From positions 450,111 through 514,110 of the forward strand of contig CAADRB010000044.1 in NCBI GenBank assembly GCA_900708905.1: a stretch of DNA of 64,000 bases, given 5' to 3'. This DNA comes from Hymenolepis diminuta (taxonomy: Eukaryota; Platyhelminthes; Cestoda; Cyclophyllidea; Hymenolepididae). The translations under genes were made by a program, and so were the position numbers. The notes under the pieces were generated by a model. It was not told the origin of the DNA. It searched no databases and saw only the letters and a list, made by a program, of their open reading frames with translations. Shown here piece by piece: positions 27,801-42,800 of this stretch (the stretch's first letter is position 1; each line of letters starts with the position of its first letter).

Positions 27801-30800
27801 AATATCACGGTGACTGTTTTAATTACTATCAAAAACAGGTATGAACTGAGACGTATTCATTTGACGTGTCAGAACAATCTCGAACATGTATTTAGCACAC
27901 CCAAACACACTGGGCGTATTTGGCTCGGTGTCTCGGTGACTATAGTACCCCCACAACATACACCCTAACCCCCCACCCTCCCCCTTCGGGCCAAAGATCA
28001 GTGATCACATTTGGCCGTGTGTATGTTTTCGAAACCGCACACCCACATAAGCACGGAAGGCGGCCACCCCCTACCTTTACCTTGAGCCAAATGAAAGTCT
28101 CCTTTTAAGAGGGCGAAGGGGTGGTTGGGACAAGCAACCTTGAAAACAGCCATGGCACTGTGTATATCCTGATTATAAAAATACAACCCCAAACGAGGTC
28201 AATGATATCGGACTCAATTGAGGCACCGTTTCGTGGTTATACAGACGAGTAATCCGATCCTAAAAATCTTCAGTCAAAAAGTGGATTTTAAATATGATAA
28301 ACCTTTTTCCCACTAGCTGGTTAAATATTAAAAGAAATTAAGTTAAAAAGACACGTGGATAGCCGAAAAGTTGAAGAGAAGCTTTTTCTAATGCTTAACC
28401 TGAACTCCGGAGCCGTTCTGATTATTAACAGCTATTTGTGGTTATAAAAATACAACCCCAAATACATCCAAACGAGGTGGATTTATTTAAATACAGATAA
28501 CTCGATTCTAAAAATACTAATAGTCGAAAACACTGGAATCTCTAAACAGAACTGAAATCAGAAAGATTTTTTAAAATTAATCGGCTAAGGGGCGGCTTAG
28601 CATTGAACTGAAATTTTTATTTGCGAGGGAGGGATAACAAGTACCAAGATATCAGTTAAAAAGGACACTTTATCTGTGATTCTATTTCCTCTATTTTCAC
28701 CCACCAGTACACTAATGAGTTCTGAACTCATGATCTCCGACTTTGCAGACTTGTAATTACTCCATCGACAGGTCAAAACTATTGTAGATTCTTTGAAGAC
28801 TAACAATGCGATCACAGTAGAATAATACTCTGGCAGAACCTTAGAGAACTTAAATTCTATTATCTTTTAAAATCAAAACTTTAGTTAACGGAGTCAGTAA
28901 TTTATCAACGGTAAAGGATGTTTTATGTGCTAGTACAGGCCTAAAATATATATATATACCCTACCGGTCTAAACAACAACTGACAGATACCTCGTGTTTG
29001 AAGGTCTATGTAGCTTTAGAAAAAAACTCAGGCAATAAAATAATAATTTGCGAAATGCTGAGAGGCTCCGTCATTAATGAATTAGGGAGATGAGAAACTG
29101 CTCACATCCAAGCTGGAATTCGGCTATCCGACGAATCAGTGTTAGGAAGTCTCAGTTTGGAAATTCGTTTGATTAGAAAGCTACAAACTTTTTCATAAAC
29201 CTGAACCCTTTATTTGACCTTTATTTAATATCCGTGTTATCAAATGGACTACCCACTTACAAGAAATACAACTTTCAAGCATTTGAGAGGCATCTTCCCA
29301 CTAGGAGCGGAAAAATAGCTAAATTGAGAGATGAAAGGGAAAGGAAATCGGTAGATATATAAAATAAAGTCAGAACATTAAACGAATCTAACTTCACTTG
29401 AATTTTGGATTCCGTATCTTATTTGGTGGCCAGAGGTCTAAACTATATTCTTATAGTCCACATTTCGAATTTCCGACTCTGACGTTCCTTTGTAACGGTT
29501 CAGGTCCAGAATTCATTGACATGTTGATTAAAGTGAGTGCATTTTTCTAATAATCAAAAGCAACTACTCGGGTTCATTATGATTAATGGAGGTTTTGCAA
29601 TATTTTCTGAATCGACAACCAGTTTCACTTTTTGAATTTAAACTTACGACACCAAGCGGAGTGGGTCACGCACGAGAACAATAAAAACCGTACAAGGGCA
29701 ACAAGGCGATGTAATTAGCGCAACCATTGTTGTGAACCATGAAAAAGCAAACAAACAAACAAACAAGGTCTAACTCACTCTGCGTAGAAGATCAATATAA
29801 TCCGCTTGTTTGATGCTGAATCTGTCCAGTAGTTGTTTGATAAGCGGAGCCGATTCAGCCAAGCGTGCCCAAGAGACTTTGACAAGTTCATTGACTTCAA
29901 AATCACAAGTGGCGCTCACAGTAACATTCTCGGGGACACGAGCACTAAAGGCCAAACAATCTGGAAGTCCAAGACGAACTAGTCGCGATTTGACGGTTAG
30001 AGCATTCGGATACCAATTGAGAAGGACTGGAAGTCGATCACCGGGTCCAGAGATGGTATTCGAAGTGATATTCCACAGGGATTGAGTTGGAAGATGCTCT
30101 GATCGCAACTCCATTCGAGTAATTCCATCATCAGAGAGCAGTCGATGGTAAGCATTCAACATGGACGGACGATCGTAGTAGAGCATACCGTTACCACCAC
30201 TTCCTGCCAGGGACTCATAGAACGAACCGGCAGAGGAAAGTGTAGGATCTCGATTTAGCTAAGTTTATGAAAAATAGCATTACGTATAATTAGAGGGAAT
30301 GTGATAAAGGTATTGCAGTCTTATTTTCCTATAAAGAATTATTATTACCAGGCTGCATCTAATATTTAAATTGGAGATGAAAAGCATTAAGGCTGGAAAC
30401 TGCTTAGAAACTTTCCATTTACATTATTAGCTTATAATTACGAAAGGCTGCTTCGGTTTCCCCTCAGTAAATCATGTATGCGGTAAAATCACCTAACCAA
30501 ACTCTGTTTTACTATGGTTAAAAGAAGTGGTCCATTCGAAGATAATCGTTTTACCTTAATCTGCCTGTCTATTATTACTACTATCCTTACTGCATAAAAA
30601 TGATACGCTGCAGCCATAGAGTGATGGTCAGTTAGAAGTGAAGCATGTCTAACCAAGTCGAACAATAGCAATTCCCACGGGATTGGATTGAAATAAAATA
30701 ACAAAAACTACAGCTATATATAACGCAATATCAATTTTATACGGAAAACGTGAACACACCCAGAAAACACTTATAGGATTAGGGATTAGTGTCAGCGATG

Positions 30801-33800
30801 TTCGTTGAGTTCCAAGTAGACAATGTAATTTGGACAGTCATATACAAAACTACCTAAAGTACATAGGATAAGGTTCTCAATAATGACAGGCCCTTATAAA
30901 ACACCAGAAAGAGACAAGACAACAAAAATCTCATTGCCCTACCATTTTGAATTCGTAGTTCAAATAGAGCCCAATTAACTTAACAGTTCCAATAAAAATT
31001 AGACATTCTAAATATTATAGTGGAATTGCTTCAACAGGAGGTACATTTGCAACATTCTGTGACAAATTTAAGGGATTTAGCTAATTACACACGGGTTATT
31101 TGACAGAGGTAAGACGATCAATCAAGGTAAACGCAAAAAAATGGAATAGAAAGTTATAGTACTCAGGGACGACTGAATAAAATTATCATCATAAAAATAC
31201 CCCGTAAATTGTAAGTGCTTAAGGTTATGATAAAAGAAAATTTTAAAATGGAATAGAGTAGACTAGTAAGTCTTCCATGTTATTTTTTTTATTAACTCAA
31301 AAAGCAGAACCTTCTGAAAACAGCACAGTTTTCCCCAGTAACCATAAATGTTTGTATTTATTTTGAGAAGTTTTAAATTTGATGTGGTGCCATCAGTCAC
31401 CCAAAAAGAGGCTTCTCTGAGGTTTCTCATTTAAATACTTGTATTCATTTCTCAAAACTCCTTTTGAACTATTTTGGATCCGTCTGATTCAGTAACTACT
31501 GTGGGAATAAAGATCTACATCGAGCTACCAAGTTTAGGCTTTGACATTAATGTACTGAAATAAATTTTCATGGGGTCTCCTGTCAAAATGTATGCATTTT
31601 AACAAATGTTGCTATGTTCTAATAATACCGCTACACTATTTGCGTATTTTATTCAAACTCTTTAATTTAATTTAGAATAATTAATTACGCTAACCATACG
31701 TACCAAATCACTCCTGGCTTTCGGAAGAACCCGACAGAATTCCAGAATTATAAAAAATATAACCCTCTCCCGAAAATATTTCAAATAGGGCTACATATAA
31801 CAAAATAATATTTTCCCCTAAAATAATGTACGATTCTTTATTTCCCACGTTTTAATTCCCCTTTATTGGAACGAATTTATTTACATTACGGTTGTAACAT
31901 AACATAACATACCATAAATCGACCTTTCGATATGAAAACGTGCGTCTTATTTTGATAAGGTGATTTGGGTGGTTTTGTTATTGTCGGGTTATAACAAATG
32001 CAATTTCTTAGGAAATCTAAGAGCCGGTTATGATATCCCAGAGGAAAAAGCAGATCATAAAAAAAAGAATTTTCAAAAGCATTTTCATTTTTTTAATAAC
32101 TGCCAGTACCTTTCTTTTACAAACTGGATCTTCTGCACAATTTTTTCTTATTAAAAGTTGAAAAACCTTCTAATTCAATATGCAAAGTTAGTTGCTCGTT
32201 TTTCCCTATTTGTTAATTTGGCAATGGTCACAAGGTTCCATTCACAACTAGCTTACGGTTTAATAATAAGGCCGGGGATAAAAAGAGAATCAGGTAAATT
32301 TTTTTAATTAATAAAAATGAAAAAAATCTCGGTTATTTTTATCAATAAGAGTGAGAGATTAAGATGACGTCCTTTGAGATACAAAACTAGGAAAGTAGCA
32401 TTATTTACTTGCAGAACAGAGGTAGATTTTTAAAAAAGTATTTGTATGTGGCTTTATTACCGTACTGTCTTAGGAAAATAAATAGAGTTAAAGAAACCTT
32501 AATTAGTTCAACGATAAACGGACATATGAAGGGTCATGATCAAGAGAAATAAATATACATATCCTTTCATACAGATTTCGGTTTATGAGAGGAGATCTTA
32601 GACAAACAGCTATAATAACCAATGAGACACTGCGTCCAGCGACAATGCTATAGTGGTTAGCATGCACGTCTATAAAGTCAGAGGTTAAGAGTTAAATAGC
32701 TATTTTCTTCAAATCTACTGACTGAAATGATCAAAGATATTGATCAAAACTGGTCAAGAGAGGGATAGGGGAACGCGAGTTTCTGGCTTCAGGGTCCTAA
32801 CTCCTATACTCCAATTGAGAGCCGGAAAACATCTTCCTAATCTGGAACAACATGTTATGTGCATAAGGAAGCACCCTGTAAGTGGGTTTGAAAGCCGGCA
32901 TGTTAGTAGTCCAAAATGTGGGGCAGTGCATAAACTTATTGACTGATCGGTAATTTGGACATGCCTGTTCATATATAATTGACTCATTGCACTTTACTAC
33001 CCGGGCAGTCCAATTACAATAGGAATATAGAAGTGATTAGCATTTAACAAAGGCCAAGTTGAAATAATATTAAATAGTGATATTTTATGAGTAAATTTGG
33101 CAATATTCATGTATTTCAACAACTAGTCAGTAGTGACCAGCGACAAAGGTGGTGGTACAGTATAGCAGTGTTAGAATAAACGCGGAGTGAGGGCTGAATA
33201 TAAAGCCTTGTATGTCAGAATGTAAAGCTGAATTTCGGGTTAAACGTCCATCAGTCCAAGTCAAATGATCAAAATGACCAAGAGTAGTGACTAAACATGT
33301 AAAGAGAAAAATGTTTTTCATCAAGGAGGCTTCAGGGGGTTCTAACTCTTTCCTTATCTATTTTGCAGTGAACTACACACACAGCTTCTAAGCCAAAGGT
33401 CACGAAACCGATGATAGACGTGGCGGAACTGACGATGCGGATGGCTGTCCGAACGAGTTAACACTGGTCAACAAGAGTGGTAGAATGTGAATGACTTCAG
33501 AACATCTCCCCTCTATCCTAGTTGAGTGGTCTCAACATCTACCATAAATGAGTCGGAACGTTTTCCATTATCGAGAATGTCTTAGGTGTATGAATAGGAG
33601 TACCCTCTAAGTGGATTTGAAAGTTGGCGTGTTTTATGGTTTTAGTCCAAAATGCATTGACTGATGATTTAAACTTCTTATCTCACGAAATTCTTACTTA
33701 TCTCTTCGAAATGTAACTGGCATTTACCTAAGTCCAATTTTTGTAATAATATTTTACATTCCTGTTTCATAGTGAACTAATTCGGCAATGCTCATAATTT

Positions 33801-36800
33801 ATCAGCAAATAGAATTGGAACTGCGCATAATTAACTAAAAAGGAATAATCACAGACAAGCTAGCTATATTACAATTTATGCGCAAAAGAGGGTTCTTTAA
33901 CGTGATCTCTTTTGGTGAACAATTACCACTGTGTCTAACAAAGATGAATTAGGCAGCATAAACCCACAATTGGTACAGAAGTAAATAGCCAAAAAAAGAA
34001 CGTCTTAGCACCAATTAGCTAGTGTCTGGCTATCAAAAAAATGAGCTTCTACTTTCATCAACTCCATCTTCTGATCAGTCAAGACCGAATACAATAAACA
34101 CCAAGACTCAAGTGGATTTTTATTGCAAACATATTTACTAATCTATGGGACCAGATTCTCAAGTTTGCTGGAGGTCCTGATTTAGCGAACTCAACCTCCT
34201 GAACTTAGGTCCAAAAGATATTTATTTTGAGCCACATCATTGTCCCATGTAATAAAAAAAACAACTGCAAATGTCGTGAATTTACGGACGAGAGAAGTGA
34301 GTCCCGAATTCGTATGGGATTCAGTTTATTAAATGCGAAGGCCCTTATACTAACCCCAAGGAAACATTTCTAAAAATGGCTTGAATGGTAGTTTATTTCC
34401 GAACCAACTCTCTTCATGGCAGTCAATAAGATCTGCTACTGAGTTTGAACAAATATAGCCATTGTAGCCGATATTTCGGATAATGTTGGCTTAAAGAGAT
34501 CTGAAACAAAGGATTTCAACCAGGATACTGATCGCACAAAATTAAAGACTAACAGATGACACTACCACACGACTTTGCCTACCGTTTAATGATACGTGTG
34601 AGTTTAAATTAGCAGCATGTTTATTATCCTAAAAAATCAATCTTCCCTTGACCACAAGGTAAACAGGTATCCCATATTCAATGCTTCAGACATCCTCTGC
34701 TGCTAAAAAATTAACACAGGGAGTAATTCATTCTGGATTTTCTAAATTTGAACAGATGGAGCGGATAAATCATGGTGTTAGAAAAAAGATAATCTTCAAT
34801 GAATGGGGTCGACTTAACAAAATATGCTTTCATGACTTCATTTGGAATTTTATTCCATACGTATTAGAGATTCGCTATGATATGTATTCGCAAGACCGCA
34901 CTTGACTTTTGTAGAGGGAAGATATCTAGAAAAAAATTGGCATTCTACCATTATTTTGTTCTCTATAATTGTCTGAGTGATGAAATGCTCAATAGTTTAG
35001 TTCCCCACACTTGTAGACCCCAATTTAGGATACATAGTTCCGTTATTATTCCGGGAATGATTGGCAATTATGAGATTTACTATCCTACTGACTGACCGGC
35101 ATTCCGGACATATTTGCTCACGGAATTCTGACTCATCTCATTATATTTCCCGAGAATAGTTGGGTTAGTACTTATCTACCGAACTATAGCATTGTGATAA
35201 ACAGCTATTGTATGAAATAAAACTAGCAGTTCGAGAGCAGAAAGTGGCTCAACAGAACGGACATTAACAACTCAACGTGACATCTGATTTCTTTCTAGAT
35301 TCGATTTGTTCTGCTGCTGATCTTTATGGAAAGTACATTGAATCAAAAGGTCATATCAAAGACACGATTTGGAAATGGGGCGTATAGTTTTCTATATAAC
35401 ATTTACTGACTGGAGAAAAACGGATTGTGAAACTCGGAGACTAGTCCTGAAATCAACGATTTCTATAAGATACAAGTCAATTGATGACACCTCCTTAAGG
35501 TCTTCACGGATTGACCTATTGGAAGCGTTCAATTCAGTTAAAGTTCACATGTTGGAAATTTCATAAATTCCTTTTCAAAATAATCTGATAGTGGAAGTTT
35601 TAAAAAATTTTGCTTTTTGATTACTTTTTTAGCTTATGCTTTGAGAAGAATAAATAAATTGGGTCCTTTGGATATGTGGAGTGTTTACTGAAACTTTTCG
35701 TAAAATCCTTTTATAGAAACTTCAAAATAGGACTATTGGGTATCTCAATATTGCCGATTAGTAATACATGAGTGAGGAGCTAGACAGATAAATAACCCGG
35801 CGACTTAGCTTCCAATTTCCACATGGCTCCATCATTAGATGGTTAAGTGTGCATATATTCTCTAAGGGAGAGTAGACAACATCGTGTATTTAGTATCCCT
35901 AAACTAGAGGCAACAACAAATGACTTCAGACCGCCTACAGCGTAAAAAGTATGGATGAGCCCAAAATAGTTCCGCAATAGTCACACCTTCAAGGCTATTT
36001 AGCTATAGAAATAATTTGTCGCAGTTATTAAGCTAACAAACATAAAATTCAGCTACTCCTTAATGACCAGAGAATCGCTAAATTCGAGGCATCTGGAAAC
36101 AGCCTTATTGGCGGATAAATTCGGTTCAGTCTAATTCTTCATACACCACTTCGATTAGCTAAAAACGGTTTAACAAACGTATGTTTTAAACGACTACACA
36201 CAGGAACAGGTGAAACATAAATGGGACCACCCAGACTTTTCAGAATATGGGCACAACTTTAATCATCAAAGTAGTCCAAAAATTAATGTATAAATTAAAT
36301 GCCTTGGGATAAATAGGTGGGAAAAATAGGGCATCCGCATTGCTGTATAAATTGCACTTAATGTAGTTGTAGTAGCCAGATCTGAAGAGTGAGAAGACAG
36401 AAATGTAAACATTCCAGGATACTATTAATTTTCGTATATTATCTATTGATTTAAGCATTGCTCCATATCACTTATACACTCGCAGATTATAATATAAACC
36501 TTTTTCTCTGTGAATAAGGACTGGTCATAATCAACTATCTTCGAAAAAGGTGATGTATGAACCAATCCAATATTGACACACAAGACCAACAAAAAAATGC
36601 CTAAATTTATTCTAAAATTCGTGCATATACAAGTCTATAGATGCATATTATTACTGATACACATGGCAAAGAAAAAGAAAGAAAAAATGGGATAGCATCT
36701 CAAAAGGCGAAATTTCAACCTATTCCTGTAAGAGTAACGATTGAAGTATGTAATGAAGATGAGACATCACAAATTTCGGAAACATTTAGTTGCTCACTTC

Positions 36801-39800
36801 TTCATAAGTGATATAATTCACAATACAATGCCAAAAGCTCAATTTCCATCATTTAATCCCCGGATTTCTGAATTGATGTCCACGAAAATCCGAACTGAAT
36901 AAACAGATCATTCCATTTAAATTCATTTTCATCTTCCTATCATCATGAACACGTACAAGAGACCAGTCAAGACATTTTAAACAGAGCCGAGCAAACCAGA
37001 TTTTGTTCAAAGGGCAGGATAGTCCAATATTCACTTGTGTAGAAAATTGAGGTCTCTCTAATGAGAAAAACTTACCATTCCATTAACTTTCATTTAATTT
37101 CTTGATTGATCACGTTGCCACTTGGATACAAAACAGTAACTTCCGATTCTGCCAAACGTTATACCATCCACCCACCACAAATTTATAGTGATTATAAACT
37201 AAATTTATAAATCCACGCACTTCTAGAGACGAGGGTTTAGCTGAAGGAAAAAGGCGTTGGATGAACACTGTTTCGGACCACTGAGAGAGAAAGCTATAGG
37301 TTTTTTTTACTGACTGATATGCTACGTGATGGTAGCCAGTTTTCTTCTCTCATCACCAGAAATAGTATTTAGATTTGGTGCTTAAATACAGGAACTATAG
37401 CAGATTACTTCCAAACTTCATCGCAAGTTCAAGTCTACAGAAATCATCTACTGACCGTCGAAGAATATATTCCATCTCTTAACTTGGGTAGTTGAGCCTT
37501 GCAGTTTCTCTAATGATAAGTCTTTAATCTTTTCAGCTTCACTTAATTTGTTTTACCACTCACTTGAAATTGAAATCACGTCTTCTGACTTCTGCAGACG
37601 ATAACCACCATTCCACCGACACGACACAAATTCGTGGTGTTCATAAGCGAATAAACTGCTTTACAAAGTTTCTAATTTTAAATAGGACTAATAAAGAGGA
37701 GGAAGGCGTTGAATAAACATCATTCCGGATCACTGAGCATGACAGAGAGAACGCCAGGTCTATATGACTACCTAATATGCCCGCATGATGGCAGTTACCT
37801 TTTTTCTCTAGCCCTGCAAAGAGTCTGTTTCATAATGGATATTTTTTGGGTGTTGCATAAGTTGTTGCTTGAAAATGAACAATCACAGATTAGAGAACAT
37901 TGTTTTGAATACAAACAATGTGTGCGATAAAAATTTAAATGGGAGCACCCATGAAGAGTACATTAATATGTTATTACTATTAAAAAGAATAAGCCAGCAG
38001 ATATATTACTGCCGCGCAAGTCAGGTAAATGAAGTTAGGTTGAGTAGATTTGTGCCAACTGGACATTTGATCTTAAAATAATCGTCCTGCTGCTAGGAGG
38101 ATCTTAGAAATTAGTGGAAGTTAAGACGTACGCGTTTTTCTGCTATCAATCGAATCGCAACCAGTTTGGAGCGATGCAAAAGTTTGTCTTAAAGAATCAG
38201 TACCTAGTTCAACTTCCCATTATATAGCCTTCAAAGATAAGCTCATATCAAACGTAACGACTTCGGATATCTTAAAACCAAAGCCATAATTAAAAAGAAG
38301 CACCAACAAAGAGGAAGTTTTAACTTGCAAGACTCCCCTCTCTCATAAATCGATACCTATTCATTTCAGCTAAATCTGACCGCCGTTTCATAAACAGCCT
38401 TATAAAAATAGAAAATAAGAACAAAAAAAGGATTGTCAAGGCATTTAACCATTCATATACCACCATTATAAAGATATGGCACCCAACAAAGTCGACTTTT
38501 CAAGTCAATGAACATAAAATAATATCAGATTAAAAAACAGTTAAATCGAACACCCTATTTTGCTGTATCACTCTTCCCTTGAAATGTTCAAACTTTCGGA
38601 TTGATTGTTATGTACCCTATGTAAAATTTGATGTTTTTCCGTTATTAAAGGATAGGGGAAAAGATAGATAGCCTCAATTCCACTACAACGCAGGTGACAG
38701 AACTTTTAACCGATAGTAGAAGATCAGAGATCCACAAAATGCCACGAATAAACCTGATTTATCAACATTAAATACCCCCGAAACAAAAAATTCAAATTCC
38801 TACCTTAACCTCAAACATCTAATTTTATTACTCGTGTGTTTACTTCCTTTCTCATAACAAAAATGTCTCCAGCTAGTGTTAAGAATAATAAACGATAAAA
38901 AACATAAATAAATGATTAGGCTAATAAATGAGGAAATTAAAAATGGAGAAAAACTCGCGATCACCAGTAAATTACTGATAACTAGTACCATGATGGTATA
39001 ATAGCCATTAGAAGAAAAAATGTATTGAAGTAGCACTACCAATCGTCCAAATTGATTAACTGGTCAATAAGAATTGGATAACGTAGACAGGAATTTATTC
39101 AACAATCCAGGGGACATATCATGAAATTTAAATTCTGAGACATGAAACAACATACAAATTTATTCCAAAAGCTAATGAGGCCAACCTCATTTGAAACACC
39201 GATTTTACTCATAACTTCTACTCGATCCCCTACCCATTGTCTCTAATTGCGCTATTTTATTGTTACTAAGTTCAATTGTTTAATTATGATTATAAATGCA
39301 TTTTTGTCTTGTGACGGCTTATAGTAAGAACGCAAAATGGGAAAGTCTAAACAAAGCAATGACTTATACGAAGTGATTTAATCATGCATGCAAAATGCTT
39401 CCGCATGAAGTGGAGGTATACCTTCAAGCGGATAAAGGGTACACTTCGAACTTGTACTCAATAAATAATTGTAAATATTGATAACTTAAGACTACTTTTT
39501 ACCATGAAGAAGGATAACTAAGCGAATGGAGTAAAGTGAATAAAAACTAATCAAGACCTAAAACGGCCAATCGTCTAACTAACATAAGTGAAGTATCACT
39601 TCGAAGCACCTCCTCATTTAATAAAATAATAAATTCGCGGGTCTATAAAAAAGAAGGAATTGTCATTATTTGATAATCGAAATCCGGAAGTCTCTAAGAC
39701 CACCACTCGGATTATGGTGGTAATCATTGGGATTACTAATACGAAATAATGGGTGAAGAATTCTGGTTTCTTACACTAGATATGCATCTTGACCGATACG

Positions 39801-42800
39801 CTACAGAAACAGTGACCAATACCGGGATATTTCCAGCTTGCCATCCATACAAGTCCTAACACGATTCAAAGTAGTTTAACCCTGGTGATCGTACGAGAAC
39901 CGGAGTTTTCTACGTAGAATGATGAAATGTGTCGGCCACTGTCATAAATTAATAAAAGGGTCAAATTTTAATGTCAAAATGCTAATAACTACCAATTCTA
40001 AGAACACAGTTCAAATTCCTCTTATAAAATTAAATGGCAGTACAGTTTACTTACAAATTACACTACCACTTAATGAAGACCGGTGATATAAACATACGAT
40101 GCAGTGTTTCAAGGACCTAACACAATCCTAACCTTGACCCAGAAAACCTACACGCATCGACTCCGGCACATATATAGCCGGTCGCCCGCTGAGCTTATAA
40201 GGCCAAGCTAGGACCGACGGGCCAGTCGGCAGGCGTTATAAGTATAAAAAGTGTAGTAGTCGTCTAGCTATATACACAGGAACAAGGGTGTGAGAGTGAA
40301 GGGTATTATCACCGAATGTCAGAATTAGGAGTGTCCAAAAGGAAGTTAACAGATGGCCAGTGCCGGGCTGAGTCACGTGGCTACAAGAGACGGAGGGGAG
40401 GGGGAAGTGGGGTGGAGAATAAACAGAAACTGCTGCTAGCTAAAAGTGAGAGCCGGCGCTTGTGCAACACAAGAGGAGCGAGAGAGCCATGCCGTTAACG
40501 CGCGAAAACGCACACACAACAGTTAGTCACAATGTATAGGCACGGCTATCCGCACGAACGAAAATGGCTGACCAACCAAGCTAGGCTGTTAATCAACTAA
40601 CACTGTAGCTGGACTGCTGTCTAATAAACCCACCAGGATCGAATAAGGACAAGGTAGGGTCAAGTCGAGGTTTCTGTCTAGACTTGCCTTCTAATGATTC
40701 AGGTAAATATTCAAGGTTAGTGCACTATTGAAGCCTCATAGTGCTAATTACAACTATAGTCCAACGCCTCATAGAAAGCATATAAACCAACCTACATTGA
40801 TTGAAGGTCATTAACAGTTTAGACCCACTTACAGTTTAATAAAGCTAAAGGAATCTAAGGCATCTTTGTCTGCTATGTGTGAAAGAGTTGTAAGATCCAG
40901 GGTTGTCTTACAGAGTTAAAGTATAATTCCAAGCATAGAAAAAAAACAGCATAAGCAAAGAGAAATGGAAAGCTTTGACAAATACATAAACAGTCTATTC
41001 GTGTCTAACGATGATCAAATTCAGGAAGATGTATGAGTAAATTGCGCTGTCACGGAAATATTTAGTGGCTTCGATCAAAATGAACCGACTTAGACACAAG
41101 TATTCGTCTTCAGATTGTAATGGTGTTAACTATATATATCTTTATCGACCGATGGTCTTCAAAAATAATTGGAGCCAAGGGCGATTCGAGATTAAGTTAA
41201 TGTTATTAATAAATTAATACAACCAAAATTGGCCGATAAGAGGGATGGCAAAATCTAATTTTAACAAGAGTGGCCCCAGAATTACCATCCCTCTGCTCAG
41301 GTCCAGTACCATTAGTATTCTCCCTTAATGGGCTCTGTAAGTTTTCTTGCCGAGTACCGGTGGTGTAGGTAGCAGCATTTACGTCGGTCAAGTCAAACGT
41401 CATGACCTAATTTTAAAATTTCTAAAAAAAGTATGGTAGATCAGATTTAAGATACTTTCCCTTTGTAAAGAACAAGTGCCCAAAATCACATCCGTCCTCA
41501 TGTTACCCTTACATATTGTTCAAAATTTACATGAAAATTTAATGAACCCACAAAGAGAAGAGAGTAATTCAGGATCTTGTTAAGGTCATTAACAGTCAAG
41601 ATTGTCTCGACTAAAAGGGATTCAATTAAAGGAGATTGTGCACCGATGGCATAGAGGTCAAAGCACACGTCTACAAAGTCAAAGGCCACGGATTTTATAA
41701 TTAGCCGGTGAGCGAAACGATCACTAGACTGCACAGGTTCACTAATTCAGAGAGAAGTGGCAGAATGCGAATTTTTCATTAATGAGGCTGAGCTCAAGAT
41801 GAGTGTTGGCATTCACTTTCCTTTCATGGATTTGTGACTTATTTCAAGGTGCGTAACACGGCGTTAGTTTTGAAATTGAGACCTTTTCCTCCTCAAAGTG
41901 CACATACCACAAGATGCTATGAACCAAAACCATCATTTTTGCCACCCACCCTCTAATTAATTAGGATACAGGAATAAGAAAACAAGCTATCAGACAGGCT
42001 AACTGCGTCTATTGCTGCGCATTTACACGAATAAGGAGAGAAGGGTTGGAGGAGAAGGGTTAGATAGACGCAGAAGGAAGTTTGATTGAGTAATTGAAGT
42101 GAGAGTGAGAGGTAGAGGGGATGGGAAAGAAGGCACGTACCTGGGTGTGTCTATGTGCTTCGCGGGAGAGTCACGTGACATGGCAAAATTCGAGTTTTGC
42201 GTCGGAAAGTTATATTGTCTGGCTAAACAGCCACGCAGCTATCACTTTTAACACTCACCTAGCCCGGGTCAGATCCCACATGAGGGTAGTGTCCCCGATT
42301 CAATGACTTGATAGGTACAAAGATAAACCGAGTTTGCCATTTAAGTTAAATAATCTATTATCTTTTTTTCTGGTAGACAGATTGAAAAATATAATAGTCT
42401 CTATACATTAAACTCCTATTTGGTCAATTTCACCATGTGATAGACGCATATATACAGATCTCAACATACCCCTGGAAGAATTGATGCGAATTCAGATGTA
42501 TTCTGAAAATGCCACCAATTATAAAAAATAACAATCAAAGCGCATTGAGCTAGGCCCCAAAGGATCCTGAGCGTAAATAAAAATAAAGACGATACAGAAC
42601 ATAATTAGCAACGGATAAAGAAAGGTAAAGATAGGACAGATGTATCTACTCAATCTTATAAACCTATAAGGTTTCAAAAGTTCAACTTCTATCAAAGTGC
42701 CATATCTAATTAATGATTACGAAAGAACAAATGCAGTACGCAATTTTTCGCCCAAATAGCATCCAAAATTAAACTCTAAAATAACGAAAGCATGACCGTA

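Larger units (their letters stand above)
19231..29778 (-). other. 10.5-kb intron 3 of the receptor gene
   Basis: Intron between exons 3 and 4. It contains an impure poly-C run (19851-19869), a poly-G run with an N (20221-20238), an imperfect duplication (28160-28540), a short family A fragment (28690-28770), a C-rich patch near 27940-28080 and an (ACAA)n tract at 29748-29766. The 125-codon plus-strand frame at 23604-23981 has no recognisable domain or splice context. Confidence 0.75.
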
